5,545 nt of DNA from Deltaproteobacteria bacterium (GTDB taxonomy: Bacteria; Desulfobacterota; DAOWNY01), in contig DAOWNY010000124.1 of assembly GCA_030642325.1 (NCBI GenBank), positions 1 to 5,545 on the forward strand, given 5' to 3'. Positions 1-5,545 of the stretch are shown in pieces; the stretch's first letter is position 1, and each line of letters starts with the position of its first letter. Under the pieces are notes generated by a model that did no database searches, was not told the origin of the DNA, and saw only the letters and a program-made list of their open reading frames with translations. The position numbers and the translations under genes were made by a program.

Positions 1-779
1 CTACGGTGGATCCCTCTCAATTATGCATGGATTTGATCGGAAAAGAGCACCTGCCTTATGACATTGTTGCCAAGGTGGAGGCCCTTGAGCGGGACTGGAT
101 TTGTTTGATGTGGTATTCCTGGGCATTTAAGGAACGTCCCAAGTATAAGTCCGAGGCCTGGAACTCCGATGTATGGCAGGCCATGTGGCTGGTGCTGGGA
201 GATATGGACATTGATACCTTCCGGGTGGAATCGGCTGAACGGAAACTGGGGATGTGGCCCTCCAAACTCAATATAGGGGTGGCTTACCACGGGACAGATA
301 CACCCACTACCCCGGGAGATACCGTGCTGGGACCTCCGGAATCCGACTTTGTCTGTTTAACCGAGCAGTTTGTTCCCCCTGCATGGAAATTGACCGATGC
401 GGAATGGAAGAAACGCGAAACCCAACATGCCGAAGATGTGGTAAAGAAAATCGGAGAATACGCCCCCAATATTGACTGGGATAAAGTGGGGGGATATATG
501 CCGGTAACCCCTTACCATACTGCCCGTCAGTGCAAGAATTACGCCCCGGCCGGAAACTGGTGCGTGATCGACAATATTCCCTCCCAGTGGGGAAGGTTCC
601 GGCCCATTCCCGAAATGGCCCGGCACAAGATCCCCAGTATTGAGGGTCTTTATTGCACAGGCTCGGCATGGCATCCCTGGGGGGCTGCCCACAGCGCCCA
701 GGGTTACAACTGCTACAAGGTCATGTCTGAGGATATGGGATTAATCAAACCCTGGGAGAAGGATGGAAGGCCGTTCTAA
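1..779 (+). CDS. Phytoene-desaturase-like FAD-dependent oxidoreductase, C-terminal part (5' end outside window)
   Basis: The frame is already open at the window edge (first whole codon at base 3), so this is the last ~259 residues of a longer protein. The GTG at base 6 is internal: it falls in a segment (DPSQLCMDLIG) that matches the middle of the complete paralogue downstream (SPQYLCLNLLG). The C-terminus carries the family's FAD-binding tail: a RPIPE segment, then GLYCTGSAWHPWG, then GYNCYKV and a KPWE-x-DGRPF end that closely parallels the neighbour (KPWQEAGREY). Proteins of this group (COG1233, phytoene dehydrogenase-related) are cytoplasmic or membrane-associated flavoenzymes that oxidise or desaturate hydrophobic substrates; the substrate here is unknown. 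The N-terminal Rossmann domain should lie upstream. The gene ends in TAA and is followed 114 bases later by a terminator-like hairpin, so it probably closes its own transcription unit. The family call is firm; the specific reaction is not. Confidence 0.9.
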   Translation, partial: TVDPSQLCMDLIGKEHLPYDIVAKVEALERDWICLMWYSWAFKERPKYKSEAWNSDVWQAMWLVLGDMDIDTFRVESAERKLGMWPSKLNIGVAYHGTDTPTTPGDTVLGPPESDFVCLTEQFVPPAWKLTDAEWKKRETQHAEDVVKKIGEYAPNIDWDKVGGYMPVTPYHTARQCKNYAPAGNWCVIDNIPSQWGRFRPIPEMARHKIPSIEGLYCTGSAWHPWGAAHSAQGYNCYKVMSEDMGLIKPWEKDGRPF

Positions 780-893
780 GATTAATCATTATGCTTTGGA
801 ACGCTAAAAAAGTTTTTCGTAAGATAAACCAACTGGTTTTCGAAAGTCCCATGCAAAGAACCGACTATTTATTAGATTTATAAATAATAATCT

Positions 894-930
894 GGCCGGG
901 TTAATAATTTAGATGGTTAACCCGGCCTTT
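894..930 (+). terminator. Stem-loop, likely intrinsic terminator of the first oxidoreductase gene
   Basis: A perfect 11-bp inverted repeat, GGCCGGGTTAA (894-904) and TTAACCCGGCC (917-927), encloses a 12-base loop and is followed by TTT then AA. It starts 114 bases after the stop codon of the upstream gene. The GC-rich lower stem suits a Rho-independent terminator, but the T-tract is short, so termination may be weak or need a factor. The left flank is A-rich (AATAATAA), so it could work to some extent on both strands. Confidence 0.6.
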
Positions 931-1662
931 AACTATTGAGTAGTTACCCATTAATCAGGTAATCGGGCAGCCCGGTAAGGTAATAGGAATTTTGTGAAGG
1001 TTACGCTCTGAAAAAGATTAAAAAGCAACAGTTCAGAGGGGTTGAACCCCAGGTCATTGTAATAGCTATAATTTCAAAAAGCTAAAATAATACTAACGCA
1101 TGAATCAAACTAATCCCTGGGAAATATGATGGTGAAGATTTTTCCTTGGCATATGGACAAAAGTTTGGTAAGCTAAAATCCTTTTTAATGGTAGATGATT
1201 TCGTCGAAAACAAAAATGGCGATAACTTACTTCAATTATGTTGAAAATTAATTAATCCATAATGAAACGGACCATCCGTTGGAAAGGACTCTTCTATCGA
1301 CAAATAATTATAAAAAACATAAATATTTTTTATAATTACGATTAAAACTATCGATTTGATTCACATGTCCCAAATAATCTAAGGACAAACTTACAGTTTA
1401 CTTTTACTCTTCGACTGCGATTGAATGGTGATATAGCTGATTTATCACCTGTTATGATTCGCCTCCTCCAATTCATTCTCATTTTTCTTGCTCATATTGG
1501 AAACACTTTATACGTTTCGTATAGAAAATTATTTAACATTAGTATGCTTATTTACTGATAGTTAATGCAATCCATGACAATAAAGGTAAGAATCCGTTTG
1601 CAATTAACAGTTTACGGTTCATAGTTAACCATTGGTAAAAACTCCTGTCTAAAATATTAGTG
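931..1662. other. AT-rich non-coding stretch, no intact gene recognised
   Basis: About 730 bases with stops frequent in all six frames and a base composition much richer in A/T than the flanking genes. I see small hairpins (CGGG-CAG-CCCG at 964-974; GGGGT-TGA-ACCCC at 1038-1050; GGTGATA/TATCACC at 1427-1449), one long A/T inverted repeat (listed separately) and a few short open frames. The frames are about 32 codons ending near 1100, 46 codons over 1104-1244, and a hydrophobic 34-residue frame at 1454-1558. None has a convincing ribosome-binding site or a recognisable family match. The stretch may be decayed accessory DNA, consistent with the broken gene just downstream. Confidence 0.55.
1305..1338. 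repeat. Perfect 13-bp A/T-only inverted repeat
   Basis: TAATTATAAAAAA (1305-1317) is the exact reverse complement of TTTTTTATAATTA (1326-1338), separated by CATAAATA. Because each arm carries a run of six A or T at the loop side, it could form a cruciform or a weak AU hairpin in RNA, or act as a binding site for an AT-preferring nucleoid protein. It has no GC base pairs, so it is not a typical intrinsic terminator. Chance formation in such AT-rich DNA is possible but unlikely for 13 exact pairs. Confidence 0.5.
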
Positions 1663-1862
1663 ATGAGTTTTTCATTTGAAGATTCGGAAGCCCGGAAAAA
1701 ATCATGCAGGCTGGCGGTCCGTGTTTATGAATGATTGAGATTGTCGTGATTATTGAATGAAAGATCAATTTTTTCGTTCATCGTAACTATTCAAGTGGGA
1801 TAGACTTAAAGGCCGAAGGTAAAAAAAGCGGAACAGCCATTTATATTTTTCGGGTGAAAAAC
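1663..1862 (+). pseudogene. Decayed four-helix-bundle protein gene (23S rRNA intervening-sequence protein family)
   Basis: An ATG at 1663 opens a 23-residue frame containing FEDSEARKKSCRLAVRVYE, which matches the conserved start of the four-helix-bundle/IVP family (typically FEDLxxWxKxxxLAVxVYEL), then stops at TGA 1732. In another frame, from 1739, the reading is DCRDY, a TGA, then MKDQFFRSS, which corresponds to the family's (S/C)RDYGLKDQxxRAxxSIP block with the Gly codon replaced by a stop. In a third frame, from 1812, AEGKKSGTAIYIFRVKN resembles the following AEG...S...EFIxFLxIAKGS block. The three segments lie in family order with roughly expected spacing, so this is one gene broken by indels and stops, not chance. 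Intact members are ~110-130 residues; the C-terminal half is not recognisable here. Intact members are small helical proteins of unclear function, found either inside rRNA intervening sequences or free in genomes. The segment after 1800 is the least certain. Confidence 0.7.
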
Positions 1863-1991
1863 ATATAACTATCTGTCGGAAGCAGCTCACTTTTCCTTCA
1901 GTCCCCAGCCTTTTACCTGAATGCCGTAGCAATTACAATGTCCAAAGCTTTATATGAGTCATTGAATAAAAACCGTGAACTGTTACTAATT

Positions 1992-1997
1992 TATAAT
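1992..1997 (+). promoter_or_regulatory. Candidate -10 box for the second oxidoreductase operon
   Basis: A perfect TATAAT lies 41 bases before the start codon at 2039, in an AT-rich setting and just upstream of the Shine-Dalgarno region. No good -35 box sits 16-18 bases before it. The nearest TTGA (TTGAAT at 1962-1967) is 24 bases away and would instead pair with ACTAAT at 1985-1990 (17-base spacer). In sequence this rich in A/T such a hexamer may arise by chance, so the call is tentative. Confidence 0.3.
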
Positions 1998-2015
1998 AAT
2001 TTTTTTGGAGAGGGT

Positions 2016-2042
2016 ATGGCGAATTGCCGGAGGAGTGAATGA
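2016..2042 (+). other. Candidate leader mini-ORF overlapping the oxidoreductase start
   Basis: The frame ATG 2016 to TGA 2040-2042 encodes MANCRRSE. It has its own purine-rich site (GGAGAGGG, 2007-2014) and its stop overlaps the first ATG of the oxidoreductase gene as ATGA. The arrangement would allow translational coupling: ribosomes finishing the mini-ORF sit on the GGAGGAG site of the main gene. The same frame is open upstream to an ATG at 1938 (34 codons), but that start lacks a ribosome-binding site. Expression is unproven. Confidence 0.25.
2029..2035 (+). promoter_or_regulatory. Ribosome-binding site of the second oxidoreductase gene
   Basis: GGAGGAG precedes two consecutive ATG codons. 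Counting from the GGAGG core, spacing is 5 bases to ATG 2039 and 8 bases to ATG 2042. The second ATG fits the usual optimum slightly better, so the protein may start one residue later than annotated; this does not affect function. Confidence 0.75.
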
Positions 2043-3697
2043 TGCCGGATGCAAAATACGATGCTATCGTAGTGGGCGGAGGTAATAAAGGTTTGATTAC
2101 CGCGATGTACCTGACCAAATACGGGGGTATGAAGACCGGGGTGTTTGAAATAAGGCATGAAGCCGGAGGGGGATGGTCTTCGGAGGAATGCGCCGCTCCC
2201 GGTTTTGTCGCCAACGTTCATTCCACCGCCCATTGTAGTTATTATCATGATTTGATGTGGAAGGATTTCCCCGATTTTGAAGAAAGGGGGGGGAAACTTC
2301 TGTTGCCCGAGTGTTCGGTGGGGATTGTATTTGAAGAGGATGACAGTTGTATAGTATTTCATAATGAAAAGTATGATCCCACTTGGGAAAAGGGAGCGGC
2401 AAGTGTGGCCAGGTTTTCCAGGCGGGATGCCGAATTTCTTTTAAAATTCGGCAAGGTCTGGGATGAATGGCTTTATCCGGAATTTCACCGCTGGATATGG
2501 AACCCGGCAATTGCGAATAAGCCCGATGGTTTTTTTCAAAAGATTATTCAGGAAGGTCCAAAGCACGGCATTGATCCGGGCTGGATTAACAAGTCATTAA
2601 TGCAGGTATGCGACGAGATTTTTGAATCCGATGAAATAAAGTGCGCAATTTTAAGAGGGAGCTATTCCTGGTGGGGGGCCCCCGGCCATATCCAGGGGAC
2701 CGGGATGTCGATTTTGGCCGTCATTATGGCCTCGGTCAGGGCCACAGGCTTTATTCGTGGGGGGACCCACAGTATGGCCCATGCCGCCCAGAAGATCATA
2801 GTGGAAAATGGGGGAAAAATATTTACCAAACAGGGGGTGGATAAGATCCTGGTTGAGAATGAGAAGGTCAAGGGAATCCGCCTTATGGACAAAACAGAGG
2901 TGGAAGCCGATCTGGTGGTGAGCAGCGTGAGCCCACAGTATTTATGTTTGAATCTTTTGGGGGAAGACATCCTTCCCCCGTCTATAATTACTAAAATAAA
3001 GGCCCTATGTATTTATGCTTCCGCGTGTGGATGGTGGTGCCATTGGGCGGTTCATGAGCCTCCCAGGTATAAGGCCGCCGCCTTTGATGCCGATGTTGAC
3101 AGGTGCGCTTTTGTGGGGTTGGGGGACAAAGATCCATGGACCCCTTCCAGAGAGTTCTGGAGGAGGAAGCTGGGGAGAGAGTATCCGGGAGCCCCCGTGG
3201 TGGAAGGAGAACCGTTAACCTGGAGCCACCATGTAGTTGGGGATTCGACCTATGCCCCAGCCGGTAAATACTCCCTCGGAAATGAACTTTATACCTGTTC
3301 GGTGGATCAGTTTACCGAGAAGGAATGGGCCCGGGCAGAATCAAAACTGGCGGAGTATATTGTTAACAAGTGGAGTAAATATACCCACAATATGACCTGG
3401 GATAATGTAATCGGCTACGATATTGACAGTCCCTGGGATATCACCCGCCGACTTCACCATATCCCGGAGATTGGGACCTGGAATTTGCTGGATTGTGTTT
3501 TGTCCCAGGTCGGGTGGAACCGACCCATCCCTGAAATTTCTGATCACAGGATGCCGGTAAAGGGTCTTTACGGAACGGGAAGCGGCTGGCATCCTGTTGG
3601 ATTCGGCATGTCCACAGCCGGTTACAACTGCTATAAGGTGATCAGTGAGGATTATGGATTGCGGAAACCATGGCAAGAGGCAGGGCGGGAGTATTAA
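2039..3697 (+). CDS. Phytoene-desaturase-like FAD-dependent oxidoreductase
   Basis: A complete 552-residue flavoprotein of the COG1233 (phytoene dehydrogenase-related) group, close to the usual family length. Residues 7-37 form the FAD-binding Rossmann unit: a hydrophobic strand, the GxGxxG motif as GGGNKG (13-18), helix, then a second strand ending in acidic E37 expected to bind the FAD ribose. EAGGGWSSEE (41-50) corresponds to the family's second glycine-rich segment. The C-terminal FAD-binding tail is GLYGTGSGWHP (509-519) followed by GYNCYK (528-533). The middle region is rich in Trp, Tyr and Cys (C324, C330, C334 around a GWWCHW segment), presumably part of the substrate pocket. There is no signal peptide or clear membrane helix, so it should be cytoplasmic or peripherally membrane-bound. 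It is a paralogue of the truncated gene at the window start and probably heads an operon with the DUF1329 and VOC genes. The reaction is likely FAD-dependent oxidation or desaturation of a hydrophobic substrate; carotenoid synthesis itself is not supported by the neighbours. Confidence 0.93.
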   Translation: MMPDAKYDAIVVGGGNKGLITAMYLTKYGGMKTGVFEIRHEAGGGWSSEECAAPGFVANVHSTAHCSYYHDLMWKDFPDFEERGGKLLLPECSVGIVFEEDDSCIVFHNEKYDPTWEKGAASVARFSRRDAEFLLKFGKVWDEWLYPEFHRWIWNPAIANKPDGFFQKIIQEGPKHGIDPGWINKSLMQVCDEIFESDEIKCAILRGSYSWWGAPGHIQGTGMSILAVIMASVRATGFIRGGTHSMAHAAQKIIVENGGKIFTKQGVDKILVENEKVKGIRLMDKTEVEADLVVSSVSPQYLCLNLLGEDILPPSIITKIKALCIYASACGWWCHWAVHEPPRYKAAAFDADVDRCAFVGLGDKDPWTPSREFWRRKLGREYPGAPVVEGEPLTWSHHVVGDSTYAPAGKYSLGNELYTCSVDQFTEKEWARAESKLAEYIVNKWSKYTHNMTWDNVIGYDIDSPWDITRRLHHIPEIGTWNLLDCVLSQVGWNRPIPEISDHRMPVKGLYGTGSGWHPVGFGMSTAGYNCYKVISEDYGLRKPWQEAGREY

Positions 3698-3865
3698 ATT
3701 CCTCTTAAAAAAGATGGAGTTGACCGTTATTATGATGAAACATGATGCGTATTGCCGGCAGAGGCACAGGGGGCATTTCTAAAAGATGGTTTGGCCGAAG
3801 ATTGTGAAGGGGCCGAGGTTAAGGGGACGATTCAGGTAAAAGGGATAAATTTTAGAAAGGAATAA
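3698..3865 (+). pseudogene. Coding-like remnant in phase with the upstream oxidoreductase (unidentified)
   Basis: Directly after the oxidoreductase TAA the same frame continues as IPLKKDGVDRYYDET, meets one TGA at 3743-3745, then runs 39 codons to TAA 3863-3865. The second part contains AEAQGAFLKDGLAEDC and ends VKGTIQVKGINFRKE. Its amino-acid make-up and codon choice resemble the flanking genes more than random spacer DNA. There is no ATG or GTG start in this frame: TTG 3752 would give 37 residues without a good ribosome-binding site. An ATG at 3714 exists in another frame but stops at 3780. I do not recognise the family. It could be the eroded end of a lost gene, a small gene with a frameshift, or chance. 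The stop sits within the ribosome-binding region of the next gene. Confidence 0.3.
3854..3861 (+). promoter_or_regulatory. Ribosome-binding site of the DUF1329 gene
   Basis: AGAAAGGA lies 8 bases before ATG 3870, followed by an A-rich spacer (ATAAAAAA). This supports ATG 3870 as the start, which also yields a proper signal sequence. Confidence 0.65.
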
Positions 3866-3869
3866 AAAA

Positions 3870-5117
3870 ATGAATCTCAAACAAATTTTTGTGTTGACAA
3901 TGGTAATTTTATGGTCTCATATGGCCGCTATTTCCTTATTGGCTGCGGGCCTTCCTTCTTGCAAGAAATACGAGGGACCCATTAAACCGGGGATGGTGAT
4001 TACTGCACAAAACTGGGAACAATACCTGCCGGAACTTCAAAAGCTGCTTCCCGCCAGCAAAATTCAATGGTACGGCATGGGAGTTAAGACGGGGAATATA
4101 GAAATGCCCATCAAAAAAACCAATTGGGCCAAGCTTACCAACGGAGTATATGAAGCCACAGAAAAATACAGCCCCCAATGTAAAATCGGTCCCAATAATT
4201 CCATGACAGGATGGACGGCGGGGATCCCCTTTCCCGACCCCAAAAGTCCGATTGAACTTGCCTGGAACTCTAATAACGAAATCAACCGCGGCAATGCCCA
4301 TGATGACGTAATTTTCTTTAGCTGGTTCGGGCTTTTTAAGGGGATGAAGTACGAGAAACATTTCAAATGGGAGCTTCGAAAAAAACATTATGTCGGAAGG
4401 GCGGATACTCCTCCTTTGGGCTGGTTGCCGGAAGCCAGTAAAGGGGGGTTATGCAGCAAGGAGTCCATGTTCGTTTCGGCGCCCCATGAAGTCAGGGGTT
4501 TTATCCAGCTTCGAGTTCGCTATTGGGCTATCGATAAAATGGATGATTGTTATGCCTACATCCCGGCCATCCGAAGGATGAGGAGGCTTACCGGGGCGGA
4601 TGTGAACGATCCTATTTTGGGAAGTGACTGTATTTTTGACGATTTTCAGGTTTGGAGACAAAAGCTTAACCCCATAATGACTTTTCAGGTTTTGGAGTGC
4701 AGAGATTTTTTGGTACCCCGGGTTTACTTTGAGAAACCACCCTATGATTATCACAGGCAAGGGCCATGTTCCCAGGTGGATTGGGAAATCAGACCACTGT
4801 GGGTGGTGGAGGTTAAAACCAATGACCCCAATTATATATATTCAAAAAGAATTATCTGGATTGACAAAGATACATTTACCAACTACTGGGGGGAGCAGTA
4901 TGATCAGCGCGACAGGTTGTGGAGAGCCAATGGCCCCCACCCTGTCTCCAGTGATAATCTAAATTGTCGGGGGATGTTTAACTGGATGTATATGAATTCC
5001 CAGACCAACCATTATACAATGATGTATGGAGCGCCAGTAACCATAGGACTTCCGGAATTCGAGCCGTTAACCAAAAAGGCTTTTACCATCAAGGGGTTGA
5101 TGAGAATGTCTAGATAA
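3870..5117 (+). CDS. DUF1329 family exported protein
   Basis: A 415-residue protein with an N-terminal export signal: MNLKQ, then a hydrophobic core at about 6-27 ending LLAAG, then LPSC at 28-31. Cleavage could be by signal peptidase I after the AAG segment; C31 gives an imperfect lipobox, so a lipoprotein is possible but uncertain. The body matches DUF1329 (PF07044): YVGRADTPPL (174-183), RYWAIDKMDD (217-226), YIPAIRRMRRLTGAD (230-244), GSDCIFDDF (251-259), VPRVYF (282-287), SKRIIWIDKDTF (325-336) and YDQRDRLWR (344-352). The family is distantly related to outer-membrane lipoprotein-sorting (LolA/LolB-like) proteins. It often occurs near genes for hydrophobic-compound export or degradation; its biochemical role is unknown. 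Eight cysteines are unusual for an envelope protein and may form disulfides. It lies 172 bases after the oxidoreductase and 44 bases before the VOC gene, consistent with an operon. Confidence 0.87.
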   Translation: MNLKQIFVLTMVILWSHMAAISLLAAGLPSCKKYEGPIKPGMVITAQNWEQYLPELQKLLPASKIQWYGMGVKTGNIEMPIKKTNWAKLTNGVYEATEKYSPQCKIGPNNSMTGWTAGIPFPDPKSPIELAWNSNNEINRGNAHDDVIFFSWFGLFKGMKYEKHFKWELRKKHYVGRADTPPLGWLPEASKGGLCSKESMFVSAPHEVRGFIQLRVRYWAIDKMDDCYAYIPAIRRMRRLTGADVNDPILGSDCIFDDFQVWRQKLNPIMTFQVLECRDFLVPRVYFEKPPYDYHRQGPCSQVDWEIRPLWVVEVKTNDPNYIYSKRIIWIDKDTFTNYWGEQYDQRDRLWRANGPHPVSSDNLNCRGMFNWMYMNSQTNHYTMMYGAPVTIGLPEFEPLTKKAFTIKGLMRMSR

Positions 5118-5146
5118 TTCACATCGTTTTTTATTTTTCAATACAT

Positions 5147-5154
5147 AAGGGGGG
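5147..5154 (+). promoter_or_regulatory. Ribosome-binding site deciding the GTG start of the VOC gene
   Basis: AAGGGGGG lies 7 bases before GTG 5162. The nearby ATG at 5155 reads only MRSD before a stop, so it cannot be the start. GTG 5162 gives the expected family N-terminus (MIKQINHVGIAV). Confidence 0.7.
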
Positions 5155-5161
5155 ATGCGGA

Positions 5162-5545
5162 GTGATTAAACAGATAAACCATGTGGGTATTGCCGTAAAG
5201 GATCTGGATGGGGCGATAGGTCTCCTTGAGCGGGTTTTTGGGGCCAAGGTGTCGGTCCGCAAGACCTTTCCCGGCCAGAAACTGGAATCGGCCATGGTAA
5301 CGGTGGGTAAATCCACCCTGGAACTTTCTCAAAGTACCGACCCCCAGGGGTTGATAGCTAAGTTCATTGATTCCAGGGGTCAGGGCCTCCACCACATTTC
5401 TTTAGAGGTGGAAGATATGGATGCCGCCCTCAAACATTTTAAGGAGAACGGGTTAAAGGTGATGGGAGAGATGAGCGTGGAAAAAACCCGGGTGGCTTTT
5501 TTACATCCGGCGAGTGTCTTCGGAGTTCTGGTGGAAATTATTCAG
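5162..5545 (+). CDS. VOC-family protein, methylmalonyl-CoA epimerase-like (3' end outside window)
   Basis: 128 codons are visible from GTG 5162. Two vicinal-oxygen-chelate modules can be seen: INHVGIAVKDLDGA...STLELSQS (residues 5-58) and LHHISLEVEDMDAA...GVLVEIIQ (76-128). The expected metal ligands occur at symmetric positions in the two modules: H7, E54, H78 and E125. IAKFIDSRGQGLHHIS and VAFLHPAS...GVLVEI are typical of methylmalonyl-CoA epimerases, which interconvert (R)- and (S)-methylmalonyl-CoA in propionate metabolism using a divalent metal. The glycine-rich GAHG loop usually found before the FLHP strand is missing (MSVEKTRVAFLHP instead), so substrate specificity may differ. The family is usually ~130-150 residues, so the stop is probably just beyond the window. 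It follows the DUF1329 gene by 44 bases, probably in the same operon. It could be another acyl-CoA-related or glyoxalase-type VOC enzyme. Confidence 0.85.
   Translation, partial: MIKQINHVGIAVKDLDGAIGLLERVFGAKVSVRKTFPGQKLESAMVTVGKSTLELSQSTDPQGLIAKFIDSRGQGLHHISLEVEDMDAALKHFKENGLKVMGEMSVEKTRVAFLHPASVFGVLVEIIQ

Noticed and set aside
1030..1055. GGGGTTGAACCCC resembling a tRNA T-arm
   Set aside because: The flanks do not provide an acceptor stem, anticodon arm or D-arm; it is an isolated short hairpin.
1104..1244. 46-codon open frame with protein-like composition (SLAYGQKFGKLKSFL...)
   Set aside because: There is no start codon near its beginning and no recognisable family, and this length is expected by chance in stop-limited AT-rich DNA. 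It could be another decayed gene, but this cannot be supported.
1454..1558. 34-residue hydrophobic frame (small membrane protein candidate)
   Set aside because: There is no ribosome-binding site, the AT-rich composition naturally yields hydrophobic residues, and no family is recognised.
1866..1956. Minus-strand frame ending NCYGIQVKGWGLKEK that superficially recalls the NCYK tail of the oxidoreductases
   Set aside because: It is only about 20 codons long between stops, shares little beyond NCY, and overlaps other equally open frames on the + strand.
3743..3745. TGA as a possible selenocysteine codon in the post-oxidoreductase frame
   Set aside because: No in-frame start codon lies between the upstream TAA and this TGA, and the following bases form only a 4-bp weak hairpin, not a convincing bacterial SECIS element.
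3936..4388. 150-codon minus-strand open frame inside the DUF1329 gene
   Set aside because: It is antisense to a gene with clear family motifs and shows no domain features of its own; it is a shadow frame.

Overview
The window looks like bacterial chromosomal DNA from a Gram-negative organism. One gene encodes an exported DUF1329-type envelope protein, ribosome-binding sites are purine-rich, and all intact genes are on the + strand. The gene set (phytoene-desaturase-like FAD oxidoreductases, DUF1329, a methylmalonyl-CoA-epimerase-like VOC protein, and a decayed four-helix-bundle/23S rRNA IVP-type gene) would fit an uncultured Desulfobacterota ('deltaproteobacterial') lineage. That placement is inference; no taxonomic marker is present.

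Layout: (1) 1-779 is the C-terminal part of an FAD-dependent oxidoreductase whose start lies outside the window. A strong stem-loop terminator candidate follows at 894-930. (2) 780-2038 is a visibly AT-rich gap of about 1.26 kb with no intact gene. It holds an all-A/T inverted repeat (1305-1338), weak short frames, and from about 1663 to 1862 the frameshifted remains of a four-helix-bundle protein gene. Its last part carries a perfect TATAAT and a tiny leader ORF whose stop overlaps the next start. (3) 2039-3697 is a complete 552-residue FAD oxidoreductase, a clear paralogue of the first gene. (4) 3698-3869 is a 172-base spacer that keeps a coding-like frame, in phase with the upstream gene and broken by one TGA. 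(5) 3870-5117 is a DUF1329 protein with an N-terminal signal sequence. (6) 5162-5545 is a VOC-family, methylmalonyl-CoA-epimerase-like protein that runs off the window close to its expected C-terminus.

The second oxidoreductase, the DUF1329 protein and the VOC protein are co-directional with gaps of 172 and 44 bases and no obvious terminator between them, so they are probably one transcription unit. A reasonable but unproven reading is a catabolic or lipid-modifying locus: cytoplasmic flavoenzymes that desaturate or oxidise a hydrophobic substrate, an envelope protein of the LolA/LolB-like class involved in moving hydrophobic material, and a VOC enzyme acting on an acyl-CoA or related intermediate. 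No mobile-element gene, tRNA, rRNA or CRISPR array was seen. The most unusual items are the decayed four-helix-bundle gene and the in-phase coding-like stretch after the second oxidoreductase.
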